Shown here: positions 50,901 to 56,335 of the stretch, in pieces
Numbering within the stretch: the stretch's first letter is position 1
How the letters are laid out: every line of letters starts with the position of its first letter
NCBI GenBank assembly: GCA_947579605.1
Contig: OX388322.1
Coordinates: forward strand, 1,984,001 to 2,048,000
Reading direction: 5' to 3'
Length of the DNA stretch: 64,000 nt
Source of the DNA: Athripsodes cinereus
Lineage: Eukaryota; Arthropoda; Insecta; Trichoptera; Leptoceridae
Program-made: the position numbers and the translations under genes
The notes under the pieces: generated by a model
Database searches by the model: none
Told to the model about the DNA's origin: nothing
The model's input: only the letters and a program-made list of their open reading frames with translations

Positions 50901-51781
50901 GTTGTTTTCGTCCAGCATGTTGGTGGATGTCTTAGCTGAGCGTAGAGGTCTATGTATTTGCAGGTGTTTTGAGAACACAGAGCTCAGAAAGTGACTGAAA
51001 TGCCATTTTGTTCAAAGCTTTGTAGACTATAAGGCATATAGATACTTTGTAATAAGATGAATTGGAGTGTTTTCATGAGTAACTTTGCTTGTATGAATGT
51101 GGAAGTAGCGAAAGTGGTGTAGGTTTAAGGAAAGTAGAAGTAAAATTGGCATTCCGTTATCTGTGCTTATTCCAATTCTAGATGTCTCTCATCTGCTATT
51201 CCCTCTTCTTACTCTGTAACAAGCTCATACTGTACATCATGTCTATATCTATCTATGCCATCATGACAAACCTCATAGGTATATTATATAGGGTAGCCAG
51301 CAGACCAATTGCATGTAATAAACATGAACATTTTTCAGGATGTGTGGCACATGTAACTCATTGCTATATTAAATGTCTCATAAAACCTCTCTGCCTTTTA
51401 CATGACATTAGAAAAATTACAAAATAGAGTGAGGGGAATATGCTTCGTCGGTGTATCATGTATGCAGTCATAATTCTCTGTATGAGATTTATGGAGGATT
51501 GTATGTAACTGATGTGAGATGGATAAGTTAATGAATTATTGTAGTGTTTTTATCTTTTTTTAGTAATTGTTAATACTTTTGATTGGAAATTGGTGATTTT
51601 ATTATTTTGTAATGTATGATTTGATGTTTAAAGACGCTAGCCGTTTATGTATTAAATATATAAATAAATAATAGTTAACAAAAAAAACATATTTATACTG
51701 TAATTTTTTTGTTTTGTTTCAGGTTTCTAATTGGTTTAAGAATAGAAGACAACGAGACAGAGCTGCCGAGCACAAAGATAG
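17761..51781 (+). CDS. so: sine oculis (Six1/2-class homeobox transcription factor), 3'-incomplete
   Basis: Gene-level entry: join of 17761-17931, 25339-25549, 28373-28500, 29560-29664 and 51723-51781. It encodes 224 complete residues plus two bases of the next codon. Sequence-specific nuclear transcription factor; in insects So acts with the Eya co-activator in eye and head development (family knowledge). The product begins with a Gly/Ala-rich leader (residues 1-40), then a SIX domain from [16 protein letters not shown] (about 42-160), then a homeodomain (about 162-221) with [16 protein letters not shown] in helix 3 and just after. That ending is typical of Six1/2 (so), not Six3/6 (optix) or Six4/5. 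Every junction has GT donor and AG acceptor and keeps frame. Introns are about 7.4, 2.8, 1.06 and 22.1 kb. The C-terminal exon or exons and the stop codon were not found before 64000. The remaining doubt is only over the 5' UTR and the 3' end. Confidence 0.93.
18045..18225 (+). repeat. tRNA-like SINE (family C)
   Basis: B-box-like GGTTCAAGTCC, then a body ending GTACGATAGTTTCATGTGTT and AATGTAACCTCATATAATGG. The same 3' part recurs at 19255-19305. In so intron 1. Confidence 0.5.
19820..19960 (+). repeat. family-A SINE 3' part
   Basis: ACCATCCTGAATGTCTTAAT ... CACTTGTGGGATATGCCGTG with an (ATAGTA) tail. Confidence 0.6.
20523..20612 (-). repeat. family-B SINE 3' fragment
   Basis: AACATAACATAACATGCATA, then CACACAGATCGAGGGAGTCC; colinear with 35086-35170. 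Cut at the right by the MITE at 20613. Confidence 0.6.
20613..20823. mobile_element. 211-bp MITE with CACTGAGAAAAATACT ends
   Basis: CACTGAGAAAAATACT at 20613 is exactly inverted at 20808-20823, and inner similarity continues to ATCATTGGTAC. The centre holds a perfect 36-bp palindrome at 20672-20707. It lies between a family-B SINE (left) and a family-A SINE fragment (right) in so intron 1. Confidence 0.7.
20859..21024. mobile_element. foldback (near-palindromic) element, copy 1
   Basis: Two arms of about 73-77 bp (ATTATGTAATTTGAAACAAG..., ending at CGACTTATAAGG) are inverted copies differing at only a few positions, around a short loop. RNA or single-stranded DNA would form one long hairpin. 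Related copies are at 35863 and 43755. The sequence GGTGCACACGTAGTAGAATT borders one side of all three copies. Confidence 0.8.
21142..21396 (+). mobile_element. family-A SINE, full-length copy with TSD
   Basis: About 255 bp from TATCCCGTGGAGCACCCGG to the (GTA)n tail. Flanked by ATGTCTATAAAA at 21130-21141 and 21397-21408. Landmarks in order: GTGGAGCACCCGGTAAAG, TTTTCGAGTGTCCTGTAAAA, CCACCCATCCTGAATG, TTGGCACGAAGAGGAC, and GGCTACCCCACTTGTGGGAT with GCCGTGATGGTATA. There is no open frame. The 3' end resembles the RTE/R4-like LINE 3' end. Confidence 0.82.
22418..22500 (+). repeat. family-A SINE 3' end
   Basis: ACAACTTGCATGTTTATTAC ... CCACTCGTGGGAAATACCGT with a GAAT-type tail. Confidence 0.6.
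22620..23090 (-). mobile_element. RTE/R4-like LINE 3' fragment, CATA-tailed subfamily
   Basis: The - strand encodes [16 protein letters not shown]...RPRIK. The 3' end (left) is CGCGAGGGAAGCGGTGTGAT followed by a TATG/CATA repeat. In so intron 1. Confidence 0.75.
23176..23427 (+). repeat. family-A SINE, diverged full-length copy
   Basis: Starts ATCCCGTGGAGTCCCTGG and ends AACGCCATGATAGTATA. Many substitutions, so an older copy. In so intron 1. Confidence 0.65.
24100..24520 (+). repeat. two adjacent family-A SINEs
   Basis: A first 5' part (24105-24260) holds the family-B insert. A second, nearly complete copy runs from about 24270 (GTGGAGCACCCGTCAAAGAA) to the tail GCCGTGATGGTATAGATAG at 24502-24530. 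Confidence 0.7.
24152..24222 (+). mobile_element. family-B SINE 3' fragment inserted in a family-A SINE
   Basis: ATCTTAGCTTGGGACTAGCT ... CATGTTATGGTATGTCATG, flanked by GTTAATTTT at 24143-24151 and 24223-24231. Confidence 0.65.
24580..24935 (+). repeat. two family-A SINE fragments; the second has an internal 22-bp triplication
   Basis: 24580-24706 and 24757-24935. In the second, GGACATCTCAGATTATTATA (+GA) is present about 2.7 times at 24813-24870. Confidence 0.6.
25089..25225. repeat. palindromic repeat close to so exon 2
   Basis: Arms of about 35 bp (starting ATAATATTTTAGATT and running to ATGTATAAATTGTTA) are inverted at 25191-25225 with two or three mismatches. The middle contains a second small hairpin (GTGGAGCGTCCAC). 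It ends 113 bp before the exon 2 acceptor. Confidence 0.7.
25339..25549 (+). CDS. so: so exon 2 (core of SIX domain)
   Basis: Encodes 70 residues plus one base, starting [20 protein letters not shown] and ending at ALWLK. This is the central helical part of the SIX domain, which mediates Eya binding in the family. The acceptor is a pyrimidine stretch ending CTTTCCAG and the donor is GGTAAAT. Joining to exon 1 gives CVCE-VLQQ, exactly the family sequence. The protein-interaction region is intact. A palindromic repeat ends only about 115 bp upstream of this acceptor (see the 25089 entry). Confidence 0.94.
25670..25835 (-). mobile_element. LINE-E fragment in so intron 2
   Basis: Reverse-strand match to the GFAGP.IWNRLP region (GATTCCAGATATTAGGTCCC) through AGCAGGACTTG to GTAAGAGCTCAGAAAGTG. 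Confidence 0.55.
25838..26187 (+). mobile_element. RTE/R4-like LINE 3' fragment with TATAG tail
   Basis: Follows a LINE-E fragment directly. It contains a decayed [10 protein letters not shown] segment and a GGGGGG run (25980-25985), and ends GACACGGCGTGAGGGTATAG. In so intron 2. Confidence 0.7.
28373..28500 (+). CDS. so: so exon 3 (end of SIX domain, start of homeodomain)
   Basis: The split codon G|CA gives Ala, then [20 protein letters not shown] and on through [20 protein letters not shown] to a final K. This covers the SIX/homeodomain linker and the first homeodomain residues, and is nearly invariant in Six1/2 proteins. The acceptor TTGTTTCAG and donor GTAAGT are strong. The exon contributes 128 nt and ends in phase 0. 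Confidence 0.94.
28528..28690. repeat. inverted pair of LINE 3'-UTR-like segments
   Basis: GGGTTGACTGGAAGAAATCGC at the left end and GCGCGATTTCTTCCAATC then AACCC at the right end form inverted ends of a 160-bp stretch right after so exon 3. The same words occur at 1455 (+) and 50340-50399 (-), where they look like a LINE 3' UTR. Confidence 0.5.
28800..29000. mobile_element. foldback MITE in so intron 3
   Basis: Arms of about 50 bp: ATTATGAATGTTTGGAG, then a run to ACTAAAAT at 28801-28850, and the inverted form at 28945-28999, with scattered mismatches. No coding capacity. Confidence 0.6.
29560..29664 (+). CDS. so: so exon 4 (homeodomain helices 1-2)
   Basis: Encodes 35 residues beginning [20 protein letters not shown] and ending ESTGLTTVQ, which is homeodomain helices 1 and 2 and the turn before helix 3. 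The acceptor is TTTCGCAG and the donor GTAAGT, phase 0. The following intron cuts the homeobox just before recognition helix 3, and it is the giant 22-kb intron. Confidence 0.94.
29752..29850 (-). mobile_element. LINE-E 3' end just after so exon 4
   Basis: GTTGGGTGATTAATTCGGCG, AATGGAGCATCCATCTCAAG, GGGAAACTATGTTTGAAGAG. Related short ends lie at 19993-20058, 28213-28275, 44473-44535 and 61958-62010. Confidence 0.55.
29960..30357 (+). mobile_element. RTE/R4-like LINE 3' fragment with GATA tail
   Basis: Colinear with 34440-34820. The tail is a GATA repeat (about 30331-30357) instead of TATAG. Several frameshifts. In so intron 4. Confidence 0.7.
30835..31005 (+). repeat. diverged family-A SINE
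   Basis: TTTTTCGAGTAACGTGTAAA ... ATGGAGAGGACGACTAGCAT ... GACTACCCCACTTTTGAG. Confidence 0.5.
31051..32040. mobile_element. about 1-kb TIR element in so intron 4
   Basis: GGCCCAACGCATCAAT at 31051 is inverted as ATTGATGCGTTAGGCC at 32025-32040, flanked by ATT on both sides. The interior holds repeated TATCC/GGATA hairpin words near both ends and an A+T-rich middle. A 142-codon - strand frame (31497-31925) has biased composition and no recognisable domain, so I treat it as chance. Confidence 0.6.
32156..32290 (+). repeat. tRNA-like SINE head
   Basis: TATGCCTAATACTAAAGTC, then a T-arm-like CTGGGTTCGAATCCCAAG. No complete cloverleaf, so not a tRNA gene. A weaker similar head is at 30726-30790. 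Confidence 0.4.
33140..33855 (+). mobile_element. LINE-E fragment interrupted by the 537-bp MITE
   Basis: 33140-33199 (CTGAGCTCTGTGTTCTTAAA ... CGTACGC) continues at 33740 (GCAAAGACATTCACAGATAT) to about 33855, encoding [17 protein letters not shown]. Confidence 0.65.
33200..33736 (+). mobile_element. 537-bp MITE with TTA duplication (copy 1)
   Basis: The ends read TGTGGTGTTCTCACTTTGGC and, on the other strand, TGGGGTGTTCACATTTGGCG, so TIRs of about 28 bp with few mismatches. TTA flanks both sides (33197-33199, 33737-33739). It interrupts a LINE 3'-end fragment that reads continuously across the site when the element and one TTA are removed. A 3-bp TWA duplication is the PIF/Harbinger habit; there is no coding capacity. 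A near-identical copy in the opposite orientation lies at 63323-63858. Confidence 0.85.
34003..34870 (+). repeat. family-B SINE fragment split by the RTE-like insert
   Basis: 34003-34041 (ACCCAAAATACAAGATTC ... ATATCTTAG) continues at 34835 (ATTGGGACTAATTC). The RTE-like copy at 34042-34825 plus one TSD lies between. Confidence 0.65.
34042..34825 (+). mobile_element. RTE/R4-like LINE, 5'-truncated copy with TSD
   Basis: The best copy of the commonest LINE here. A 249-codon frame (34062-34811) covers the RT thumb and C-terminus: [57 protein letters not shown] and a final SAYPTWDTA before TGA. The copy ends in a short TATAG repeat rather than poly-A. ATATCTTAG flanks both sides (34033-34041, 34826-34834). 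Removing the insert rejoins a family-B SINE fragment. Endonuclease and RT catalytic box are missing. The clade is judged from motifs only. Confidence 0.82.
34890..35430 (+). mobile_element. second R4/RTE-type LINE C-terminal fragment, split by a SINE
   Basis: Translates in pieces as [19 protein letters not shown], and after the [25 protein letters not shown] then a stop. This is the usual C-terminus (WAGH ... EAYVQQW) of another LINE family. Interrupted at about 35085-35336 by a family-B SINE. Confidence 0.65.
35086..35336 (-). mobile_element. family-B SINE with tRNA-derived head, full copy
   Basis: On the - strand a tRNA-like head carries A box TGGCGCGGAGGCTAACGC and B box GGTTCGATTCC inside a perfect T-arm (CCGGG/CCCGG). 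The body follows (CAGACCGAGCTAGTCCCAAA reads on the + strand). The tail is ATGTT repeated (TTAACATAACATAAC on +). The acceptor stem does not pair, so this is a SINE, not a tRNA gene. Confidence 0.75.
35836..35993. mobile_element. foldback element, copy 2
   Basis: Same family as 20859: arms TGAAACAAGTGTTTCTTTCT... and its inversion ending near 35993, with a shorter, more diverged stem in the middle. Bordered on the left by GGTGCACACGTAGTAGAATT. In so intron 4. Confidence 0.7.
37362..37545 (-). mobile_element. RTE/R4-like LINE 3' fragment
   Basis: The left end reads CTATACCCTCACGC, the reverse of the LINE 3' end, and is followed by the decayed C-terminal region. Confidence 0.6.
38036..38515 (+). 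mobile_element. RTE/R4-like LINE 3' fragment, CATA-type subfamily
   Basis: An 86-codon frame (38046-38306) encodes [20 protein letters not shown] and [14 protein letters not shown]. The fragment ends GCGAGGGAAGCGGCGTGAT. It lies about 300 bp before the pogo element. Confidence 0.75.
39188..39237. repeat. 50-bp perfect palindrome before the pogo transposase start
   Basis: AGAGTACGCACCC AAAGAGTACGCA is followed immediately by its exact reverse complement, with the centre at 39212/39213. It contains four copies of the GAGTACGC motif also present in the TIRs, and ends about 30 bp before the transposase ATG. It could be a transposase binding site used for auto-regulation, or a by-product of end rearrangement. 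Confidence 0.9.
39267..40676 (+). CDS. pogo-like transposase (HTH + DDD domain), C-terminus cut by frameshift
   Basis: 469 aa. An N-terminal psq-type helix-turn-helix (about 10-35, [17 protein letters not shown]) should bind the transposon ends. A DDE-superfamily catalytic core follows, with D159 (FNMDETGL), D269 (LILDNHSSH) and D305 ([13 protein letters not shown]), i.e. DD35D-like spacing with Asp as the third residue, typical of pogo/Tigger. A basic patch ([10 protein letters not shown]) near the end is a likely nuclear localisation signal. The ATG is the first in frame after a TAA at 39237. The frame ends at TAA 40674-40676, shortly after a run of seven A (40656-40662). Moving one base there opens a frame that continues into the zinc finger at 40735, so the original protein was longer. 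Confidence 0.92.
   Translation: MKEINERIEKGESKRAIAKSYGIPEATLRKRLKSGSIPLSLGRFHKVFTDEMEQALAEHCRQLDNYFYGVTKKDLGRFAFELAEKNGINHRFNKETKQASKTRVEEFARRQNLSLRQPEKTSLARASGFNRVQVDRFFKNLKDLIATYQFVGRHIFNMDETGLQTVPNKLPKIYAQQGKKNVGKIVSAERGQTMTAVCCMSASGLFVPPALIFPRKRKKLELMQGAPDDSLLLVSDSGYMNSELFLEWLQHFIKMVKVTKEAPVLLILDNHSSHLSLDAIETARESGVVLLSLAPHTSHRLQSLDTGFFGPLKRAYAVACDNWQVTNPGRAITQFQVAQLFGTAYSKVASIDKAKKAFECCGIWSYNDQIFNDTDFAPSEVTNLPEPQILTPSSSISSNIDAINQKDAAVPSIINPSQVTESIEMTSKSCFQPSEIRPLPKTTLQRKQNIKRKKSEVLTSSPYKKTIRR
40657..40950 (+). pseudogene. frameshifted C-terminal extension of the pogo transposase with PHD-like zinc finger
   Basis: In the frame one base downstream of the transposase, translation from the A7 run reads [14 protein letters not shown], a charged coiled-coil-like stretch, and continues without a stop into [19 protein letters not shown], then CEAWWHDEC and CDVC. 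That is a C-x2-C ... C-x2-C ... H-x2-C ... C-x2-C pattern like a PHD finger. Fingers of this kind are common at the C-terminus of insect pogo/Tigger transposases (family knowledge). So this is the lost tail of that protein, not a separate gene. An ATG at 40735 could start a 71-residue finger on its own. Confidence 0.8.
40963..41060. repeat. subterminal direct repeats of the pogo element
   Basis: A 33-bp unit starting CTCTTACCTTGTATGAAGAA is repeated in tandem at 40963 and 40996. It is followed by further GTGCGTACTCTT / AAGAGTACGCAC motifs at about 41020 and 41049. These repeat the inner part of the TIR and are probable transposase binding sites. Confidence 0.75.
42055..42262 (+). mobile_element. 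decayed RTE/R4-like LINE fragment
   Basis: Contains diverged forms of the KKDES...VEMR..LRRMV and HVERM regions with internal deletions. No tail visible. Confidence 0.5.
42705..42930. repeat. inverted pair of family-A SINE fragments
   Basis: 42705-42785 reads in - orientation (CTCACAAGTGGGGTAGGCAG). 42800-42930 reads in + orientation (GCGATGAGGTTTGCCACCCA ... CACCATGATGGTATGAATGA). Confidence 0.6.
42932..43640 (+). mobile_element. Jockey-group LINE C-terminal fragment
   Basis: A 147-codon frame (42932-43375) encodes [39 protein letters not shown] and [11 protein letters not shown], the standard RT C-terminus of Jockey/BS-type LINEs. A 3' UTR-like stretch follows to about 43640. It begins directly after a family-A SINE tail. 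Confidence 0.7.
43731..43915. mobile_element. foldback element, copy 3
   Basis: Same family as 20859 and 35836, with more substitutions in the arms. It keeps the AAGTCGAAAGAC core in both orientations and the GGTGCACACGTAGTAGAATT border on the left. Confidence 0.65.
44545..44835 (-). mobile_element. RTE-type LINE C-terminal fragment
   Basis: The - strand frame encodes [37 protein letters not shown] and REEWRRRI, the RW.GHV ... GRGRPR ... W pattern of RTE-type RT C-termini. A different family from the 34042 LINE. Confidence 0.65.
45009..45255 (+). mobile_element. LINE-E 3' fragment
   Basis: Starts [13 protein letters not shown] and continues, with frameshifts, to AACGGGACTGAATAAATCAT and a decayed CATA tail. 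Confidence 0.6.
45627..45757 (+). repeat. family-A SINE 3' part with AAT tail
   Basis: GCCACCCATCCTGAATGTCT through GGCTACCCCACTTGTGGGAT to GCCGTGATGGTATAATAATA. A 45-bp A+T-rich stretch (AAATATCATCAATAAATAAA...) occurs on both sides, at 45576 and 45823. Confidence 0.7.
46643..46795 (-). repeat. family-A SINE 3' part
   Basis: CATCACGGCATAACCCACAA, then GCTGTCCTCTCCGTGGCAAT, then ACATTCAGGATAGGTGGC. Confidence 0.7.
47029..47190 (-). mobile_element. RTE/R4-like LINE 3' fragment with TATAG tail
   Basis: Left end TATACTATACTATACCCTCA, then the reverse of the C-terminal coding end. Confidence 0.65.
47272..47570 (-). mobile_element. RTE/R4-like LINE 3' fragment with CATA tail
   Basis: The - strand frame encodes [47 protein letters not shown] and SAYPAREAA. 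The 3' end is followed by a CATA repeat (47272-47290). Confidence 0.75.
47801..47989. repeat. 20-bp minisatellite, about 9.4 units
   Basis: The unit AACCTATTCCGTCATGGGTG is repeated head to tail. Eight units are identical apart from a single G-to-A change in unit 9, the first differs at its first base, and a partial unit closes the array. No spacers. In so intron 4. Confidence 0.95.
48473..48670 (+). repeat. family-A SINE copy
   Basis: From GTAAGTTTTCGAGTGTCCTG to GGGATATTCCGTGATGGTGT. In so intron 4, next to the retroposon at 48684. Confidence 0.7.
48684..48945 (+). mobile_element. 262-bp retroposon with 13-bp TSD
   Basis: AGTTTGAAGAGAT at 48671-48683 and 48946-48958 brackets the insert, which ends in poly-A (48937-48946). 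A stem GGAGATATATATCTCC lies about 60 bp before the tail. No open frame. Probably a 5'-truncated LINE 3' UTR or a SINE. Confidence 0.75.
49038..49430. mobile_element. about 390-bp MITE in so intron 4
   Basis: Left end TTTACTGGTTACTTTACTTT, then AGTGACATAGTTTCGACATG; the right end repeats this inverted (49385-49430) with a few changes. The interior has a GAGAAAGTAT hairpin (49189-49234). No TSD resolved. Confidence 0.6.
50130..50620 (-). mobile_element. RTE/R4-like LINE 3' fragment interrupted by another retro-fragment
   Basis: The - strand CATA-type fragment reads from about 50620 to 50130 but is split at GATCTT by a 126-bp insert (50274-50399). The 47272 copy shows the uninterrupted sequence. 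Confidence 0.7.
50274..50399 (-). mobile_element. short retro-insert (LINE 3' UTR) with 6-bp TSD
   Basis: GATCTT flanks both sides (50268-50273, 50400-50405). On the - strand it starts GGGTTAGTTGGAAAAGATCG and ends in an AAAT repeat, like 1450-1600. Confidence 0.65.
50690..51045 (-). mobile_element. LINE-E (CR1/L2-like) C-terminal fragment
   Basis: The - strand encodes [32 protein letters not shown] and [14 protein letters not shown] before the stop. The LP..LR...FR..LK pattern closes many CR1/Jockey-type RT proteins. The 3' end (left) is ATAAATCATCCAACATACAT on the - strand, with a CATA tail. Confidence 0.7.
51290..51411 (-). repeat. family-A SINE fragment just before so exon 5
   Basis: GGGTAGCCAGCAGACCAATT ... 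CAGGATGTGTGGCAC ... CTGCCTTTTACA. Confidence 0.55.
51723..51781 (+). CDS. so: so exon 5 (homeodomain recognition helix)
   Basis: A 59-nt exon encoding [19 protein letters not shown], homeodomain helix 3 and its basic tail, then AG of a split codon before donor GTGAGT. The acceptor is TTTTGTTTCAG. It is too short and lacks an ATG, so it does not show as an open frame of its own. EHKD after the homeodomain matches insect so. It is separated from exon 4 by 22,058 bp. The next exon should begin with one base completing the AGN codon (Ser or Arg); nothing convincing was found between 51782 and 64000. Confidence 0.92.
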
Positions 51782-52689
51782 GTGAGTTATTACTCATATA
51801 AATAAATAAAATAATATTAATTCTTCTTTACCCTGGCGCTGTCCAACGGGGGGCAACGTTTACCCTCAATTTGAGACTATAAGTTCTTCTATCGTACCAT
51901 TAATATACCTACTTACAAACAATTTCTTCTCCTTGTCGTAGTTCGGGGACCTAATACGACTAGGCACTTCCTTCAGAGATCCCTACAGTCCAATGTTTCT
52001 GCTTCCAGGACTTTTAGTCCCTCCAAACCAATTCTTTCAACACACATGTTTGACATCTGCCTTTGCCAGCTTCTCCTGAGGTAGACGATCGGCATTCTGC
52101 TTCCAAAGATCTTAATGGCAGTTCGTTTTTTAGCATCAGAGTACGTGTCCCTGGTTCATTGACAAGTGTCTTTATAATGTTTGTCTAATTATGCCCTAAA
52201 GTAATGTCACAAAATCTTTCGGCTTCTTAAGAAAATGATAATAAGATGGATAATTTCAATATAACTAAGGTATCGACATAAAAAATTGCTATTTTCCGAT
52301 ATCCAATCGACAACAAGGACATATTTCTCTTCTCGCCTCCCTCTCCAAGCATAATTTTCCACCCCTTCTTTTCATCCCTCTGTGAGAAGGATTGCACTGC
52401 GCAGGTCTGCCCTGGTATTAGAGGGTGGAAAGTGGCACTAACCACACCCTCTTTTTCATGACAAAACATAAACTCGCCATTCCATAAATCAATGTAACAC
52501 TTGATTACTACACTATTTTTATTGTGGAGTTCCAGATTAATTCCTATTTAGATTTATGACTATCATGTAGAAGACCGAGGTATCTATAATATTATCAACT
52601 ATCTGATCCCGTCACTGATACGAGTAATTTCCAATTCAAAAAAATACTGTATCCCCTCAGTTCACATCCTTTATTTGTAGGTGGAGAGG

Positions 52690-53195
52690 ACGGAACGCCT
52701 ATCCGAGCCGTTCTTCCTTACACACTGCTTTCGTTTTTACCACATTTCTTTTACTCAACACATGACCATACAAGAAAATTTAGGTACACTTATTTATTTC
52801 ACAGAGACACGTACAGTATTGAGTTCAAAAAACATGAAAATAAAAAGAGAAAGAATAATATTGATCTGATCAGGACAACCCCCCAATTAAACGTGTCTAC
52901 AGTTTACATATTTGAACATACATGGTCGAACCACGGACGACGGTGCTTTTTTATATCCACCACTTTTTTCAGACATAAACTTTGTTCCTCGTTCTTCCAT
53001 TATCCATTATTTTTACATGTCCAACCAAATTAAACATATCTCTCTGCACCATCCCTATTCTGTCCTCAACACTAGACATCGGTCTAATGACTGCTGAGTG
53101 AGCCACGGTTCGTTTTACAAGTCCGTAAATTTCATCGCAAACCAAACCTTTGAGAATTTGGGTCTCAACTTGTTCCACTCACAGCGATCGTCTCA
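52690..53195 (-). mobile_element. strongly decayed RTE/R4-like LINE fragment
   Basis: A 69-codon - strand frame (53178-52969) contains SSVEDRIGMVQRD and LVGHVKIMDNGRTRNKVYV, a diverged version of the [15 protein letters not shown] region. Downstream of so exon 5. Confidence 0.5.
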
Positions 53196-55084
53196 TTTTA
53201 TATAATTAGATTTATCCTGGCACAGTATATCCTGAGAAATATAAAATGAATTATAATAATATATAAAATAAGATAGGTTCTCTGAAGCCTTAAAAACAAC
53301 CCCAGGAAGAACAAAAAGGATCAAGTTACCTCAATACTTTATCCTTTCCTTGATGGTAGATACATAATAAACTCATACTTACAATACACATGGGTACTTA
53401 CTTATTTGAAGTTTGTTTTATGATGAAGACCTTCAAATATATTATTTTATTTCATGTTTTATTATTTTTCGTATAAAAACATATGTTCAAAATTCTGTAA
53501 AACTGATACTTTTGACATCCAAACGATAGATGTAAAAAGTTCTGTATGGCTTTATCCATCCGTTTAATCCATTTAACTAGTCGGATAGACAAAGAGGGGA
53601 TCTTCTTCTTTAGATTCGGACCAAGCACCCAAGAAAGAGAAAAACGTCGGTGATATAAATTTAGCATCGAAAATTACCACGAAGCTGTTTTGACCGGCCA
53701 GCCTTTCAGGATACTCAGTAGGGCTCGTTTATGAGAATAAAAGTTTGCTTAAATGAGCAGATATGTCAAGTCTTCAGACTTGTGTAAAACAGTCCTTTTA
53801 ATTCTCATTCTTCTTGTACAACTGTAACTCTTGCTTGCACCTAGCTTCATTCTGAAATTTAATCCTAAACTAGTGAAATCACTAAGAGGATTAACGCCAT
53901 TGATTTTTTTGACGCAAGTGGGCATTCGATTGAATTATTTATTGTTATTTCATTACCACTTATAAAATCGTTGGTATTACATGGTGAAGATTGACAACAA
54001 ACAACTTGTTACCTATATAATTAAATTCAAGCGTACTTCACTCAAGTGAAGTTTCAATTACCTACACTAAATTTGGAGTACCCCAGGGAACTGTCCCAGA
54101 CCCTACGATATAAACGTATTAAAAGCCACACATACAGCGGTAGTTTTGATATGCTTACCTAATAATCGTATTATTATTGTAATATTTTTTATACAAGGGG
54201 AATGCCGTACAATAAAAATACCTTTTAAAATAGTGAAGCATCTACTTTTAGCAGCTTGCGATGTATATTTTGGGAGGAGATTGAACAATATTGTCCTTGA
54301 CAGGACCCAAGAGAGTTGTTCATTTTGCATTGAACACCTCTTCATATTATTATTGTTAGCAATAAAATGGAGGGTTGGATGGATCATAATATAGAGAGGG
54401 ATGTTTTCTATTATGTGTAATGAAGTTTAACAATTATTATTAGCTGTTATTGAAATAAAAATATGTTATGCACAACCATTCACCATGGATATCTATGGTA
54501 CATTCACATTTTTTCTGATTAAGAATTGAATAAAGAAGATTTTATCCTGACTCAACCTGAAATTGAGTGGTTCAAATTCTACCGCCAACATATTATTGTA
54601 CATTCTCGACACAAAGTTATTGGGTGTTATAAGATATACCTAAATTAAGTATATTTTTTTCGCGAGTTCTACTGTAAAAAGCAGATAGGTAACCTCAATA
54701 CACCTCACAACATAGGTATAAGAATTATTTATAATCCATATATATTATTTGAATGAATTTTTGATTTTTTCATTTAACTCTATTTAATTGTCTATTCTGT
54801 CTATTTATAATTTATAATTTTGAATTACTTTATAAAATATATATACCTAATAACAAAAAATACTATTGTGATGTAAATCTTCAGTGTATTATTTTTGTTG
54901 TTGTACTCGTTTGATTGTTGGATGTTCTATTTGTTTCTTGTCTTGATTCGCCGATTTTATGATTCTCAACTCTTGTTTACAATAATATTATGTGAACTTG
55001 TATTATATTAATATTTTTTTGTAGTCTATCTTATATTAACAAGTAAAAGGCTCGCGCTGTATAGAAATGTAATTAAATAAATAA

Positions 55085-55180
55085 AACCAGACTTTTCAAT
55101 TCAGCAATGAGATTACCACACCTATTCCTGAATATGTACGTTTTTTATGGCACAGAGAAGATAACACGTGTAATAATAAA
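55085..55180 (+). repeat. family-A SINE middle fragment
   Basis: ATTCAGCAATGAGATTACCA, CCTGAATATGTACG, TGGCACAGAGAAGATAAC. Confidence 0.45.
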
Positions 55181-55829
55181 TTATTGTGTACAATTTCCTA
55201 GATAAATTAAACCTAATTTATTGTGAACTATACATTACTCTAGCTTGGAGCAAATTATAAATATTATATAGGTATGTGGTTATGATCCCATTGCACTGGT
55301 GCAATATCATGCAATTGTAAGTAGGTACTCATGTAATTAATAATATCGAGGGGCTCCTTAATTAATGTAATTATCGCACAATTAATCATTAGTTTGTAGG
55401 ACGAACGAATGAATGTAGGACAGTAATTAATATAATATCGAAATACGAACGTAAAACATTTGATGAGCAGTATTGCGATGGCAAAACTTCGGTATAGAAG
55501 AATTCTGGGTTTGAATCTTGCTGTCGGTTTTTTTTCAATATATTTACCTATTTAATACATTTATGTTGCAGCAGCTTGACTAAGTTGCCCTGTCTCTATA
55601 CATTCTGCTTTATTTTATACGATTAACATCTATTCTAATGAGTCTAATTAAAGTTTTATTTTGAAACCATAGATAATGCATGTAATAATAATAACACTGT
55701 TGATAAAAAAAAAATGAGCAACTGGCGAGCTTATTGCCTGGAGGCAACATCTTCCAACTTGCCAAAGTAATCTGTGATATTTTGTTGGCAAATGTGTGTA
55801 ATTTATTTATTTATTATTTATTATTCATA

Positions 55830-55965
55830 CTATACTATACTATACCCTCACGCCGTATCCCAAGTGGGGTAGGCAGAGAGAACGGAACGCCAAACAGATC
55901 TATCTTAACACACTTCCTTAGCTTCCTCCACATTCATACAGTTTCTCATACACGCACGTATTATT
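55830..55965 (-). mobile_element. RTE/R4-like LINE 3' fragment with TATAG tail
   Basis: Starts (left) with repeated CTATA, then CCCTCACGCCGTATCCCAAG and the reverse of the coding C-terminus. Confidence 0.65.
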
Positions 55966-56335
55966 CATCATTATTACAAAACATTTGAAAATACATATGA
56001 ACAGAAATACTACACACAATCACAAAGCAAAGATAATGCATCATCCTACTCAACCCGCACTCATGATTTAACCCTTTGCTATACAATACCAAGCCATAAG
56101 TTTGTCATTTATTACAAAAGTTATACAAAAAATGAAAAAACAACAAAACACCAATCCAACATGCATAAAAGGCAGCCAAAACAGACAATGTGACTGCGCG
56201 TGCGCGCCGGAACAAGCAAGTTAATCAGGACTATGCAGTCATAACCCGCAGCAACCTCACTAGGCGAGTGCCTGTAGCGAGGCAAGCCGCTACAAAACAT
56301 CAAATAAGTACCGTAACAACCAATCCACCTTGAAA

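Larger units (their letters stand above)
29665..51722 (+). other. so: so intron 4
   Basis: 22,058 bp. Contains the pogo-type transposon, MITE copy 1, two foldback elements, the minisatellite and many LINE/SINE fragments. Stretches such as 35460-36140, 36504-37350 and 39000-39180 show nothing that I can identify. 36148-36500 begins with a T run and may be the reverse of a poly-A-tailed retro-insert. Confidence 0.8.

Noticed and set aside
52227..52469. 80-codon - strand frame considered as a gene or so C-terminal exon
   Set aside because: Wrong strand for so and no recognisable motif.
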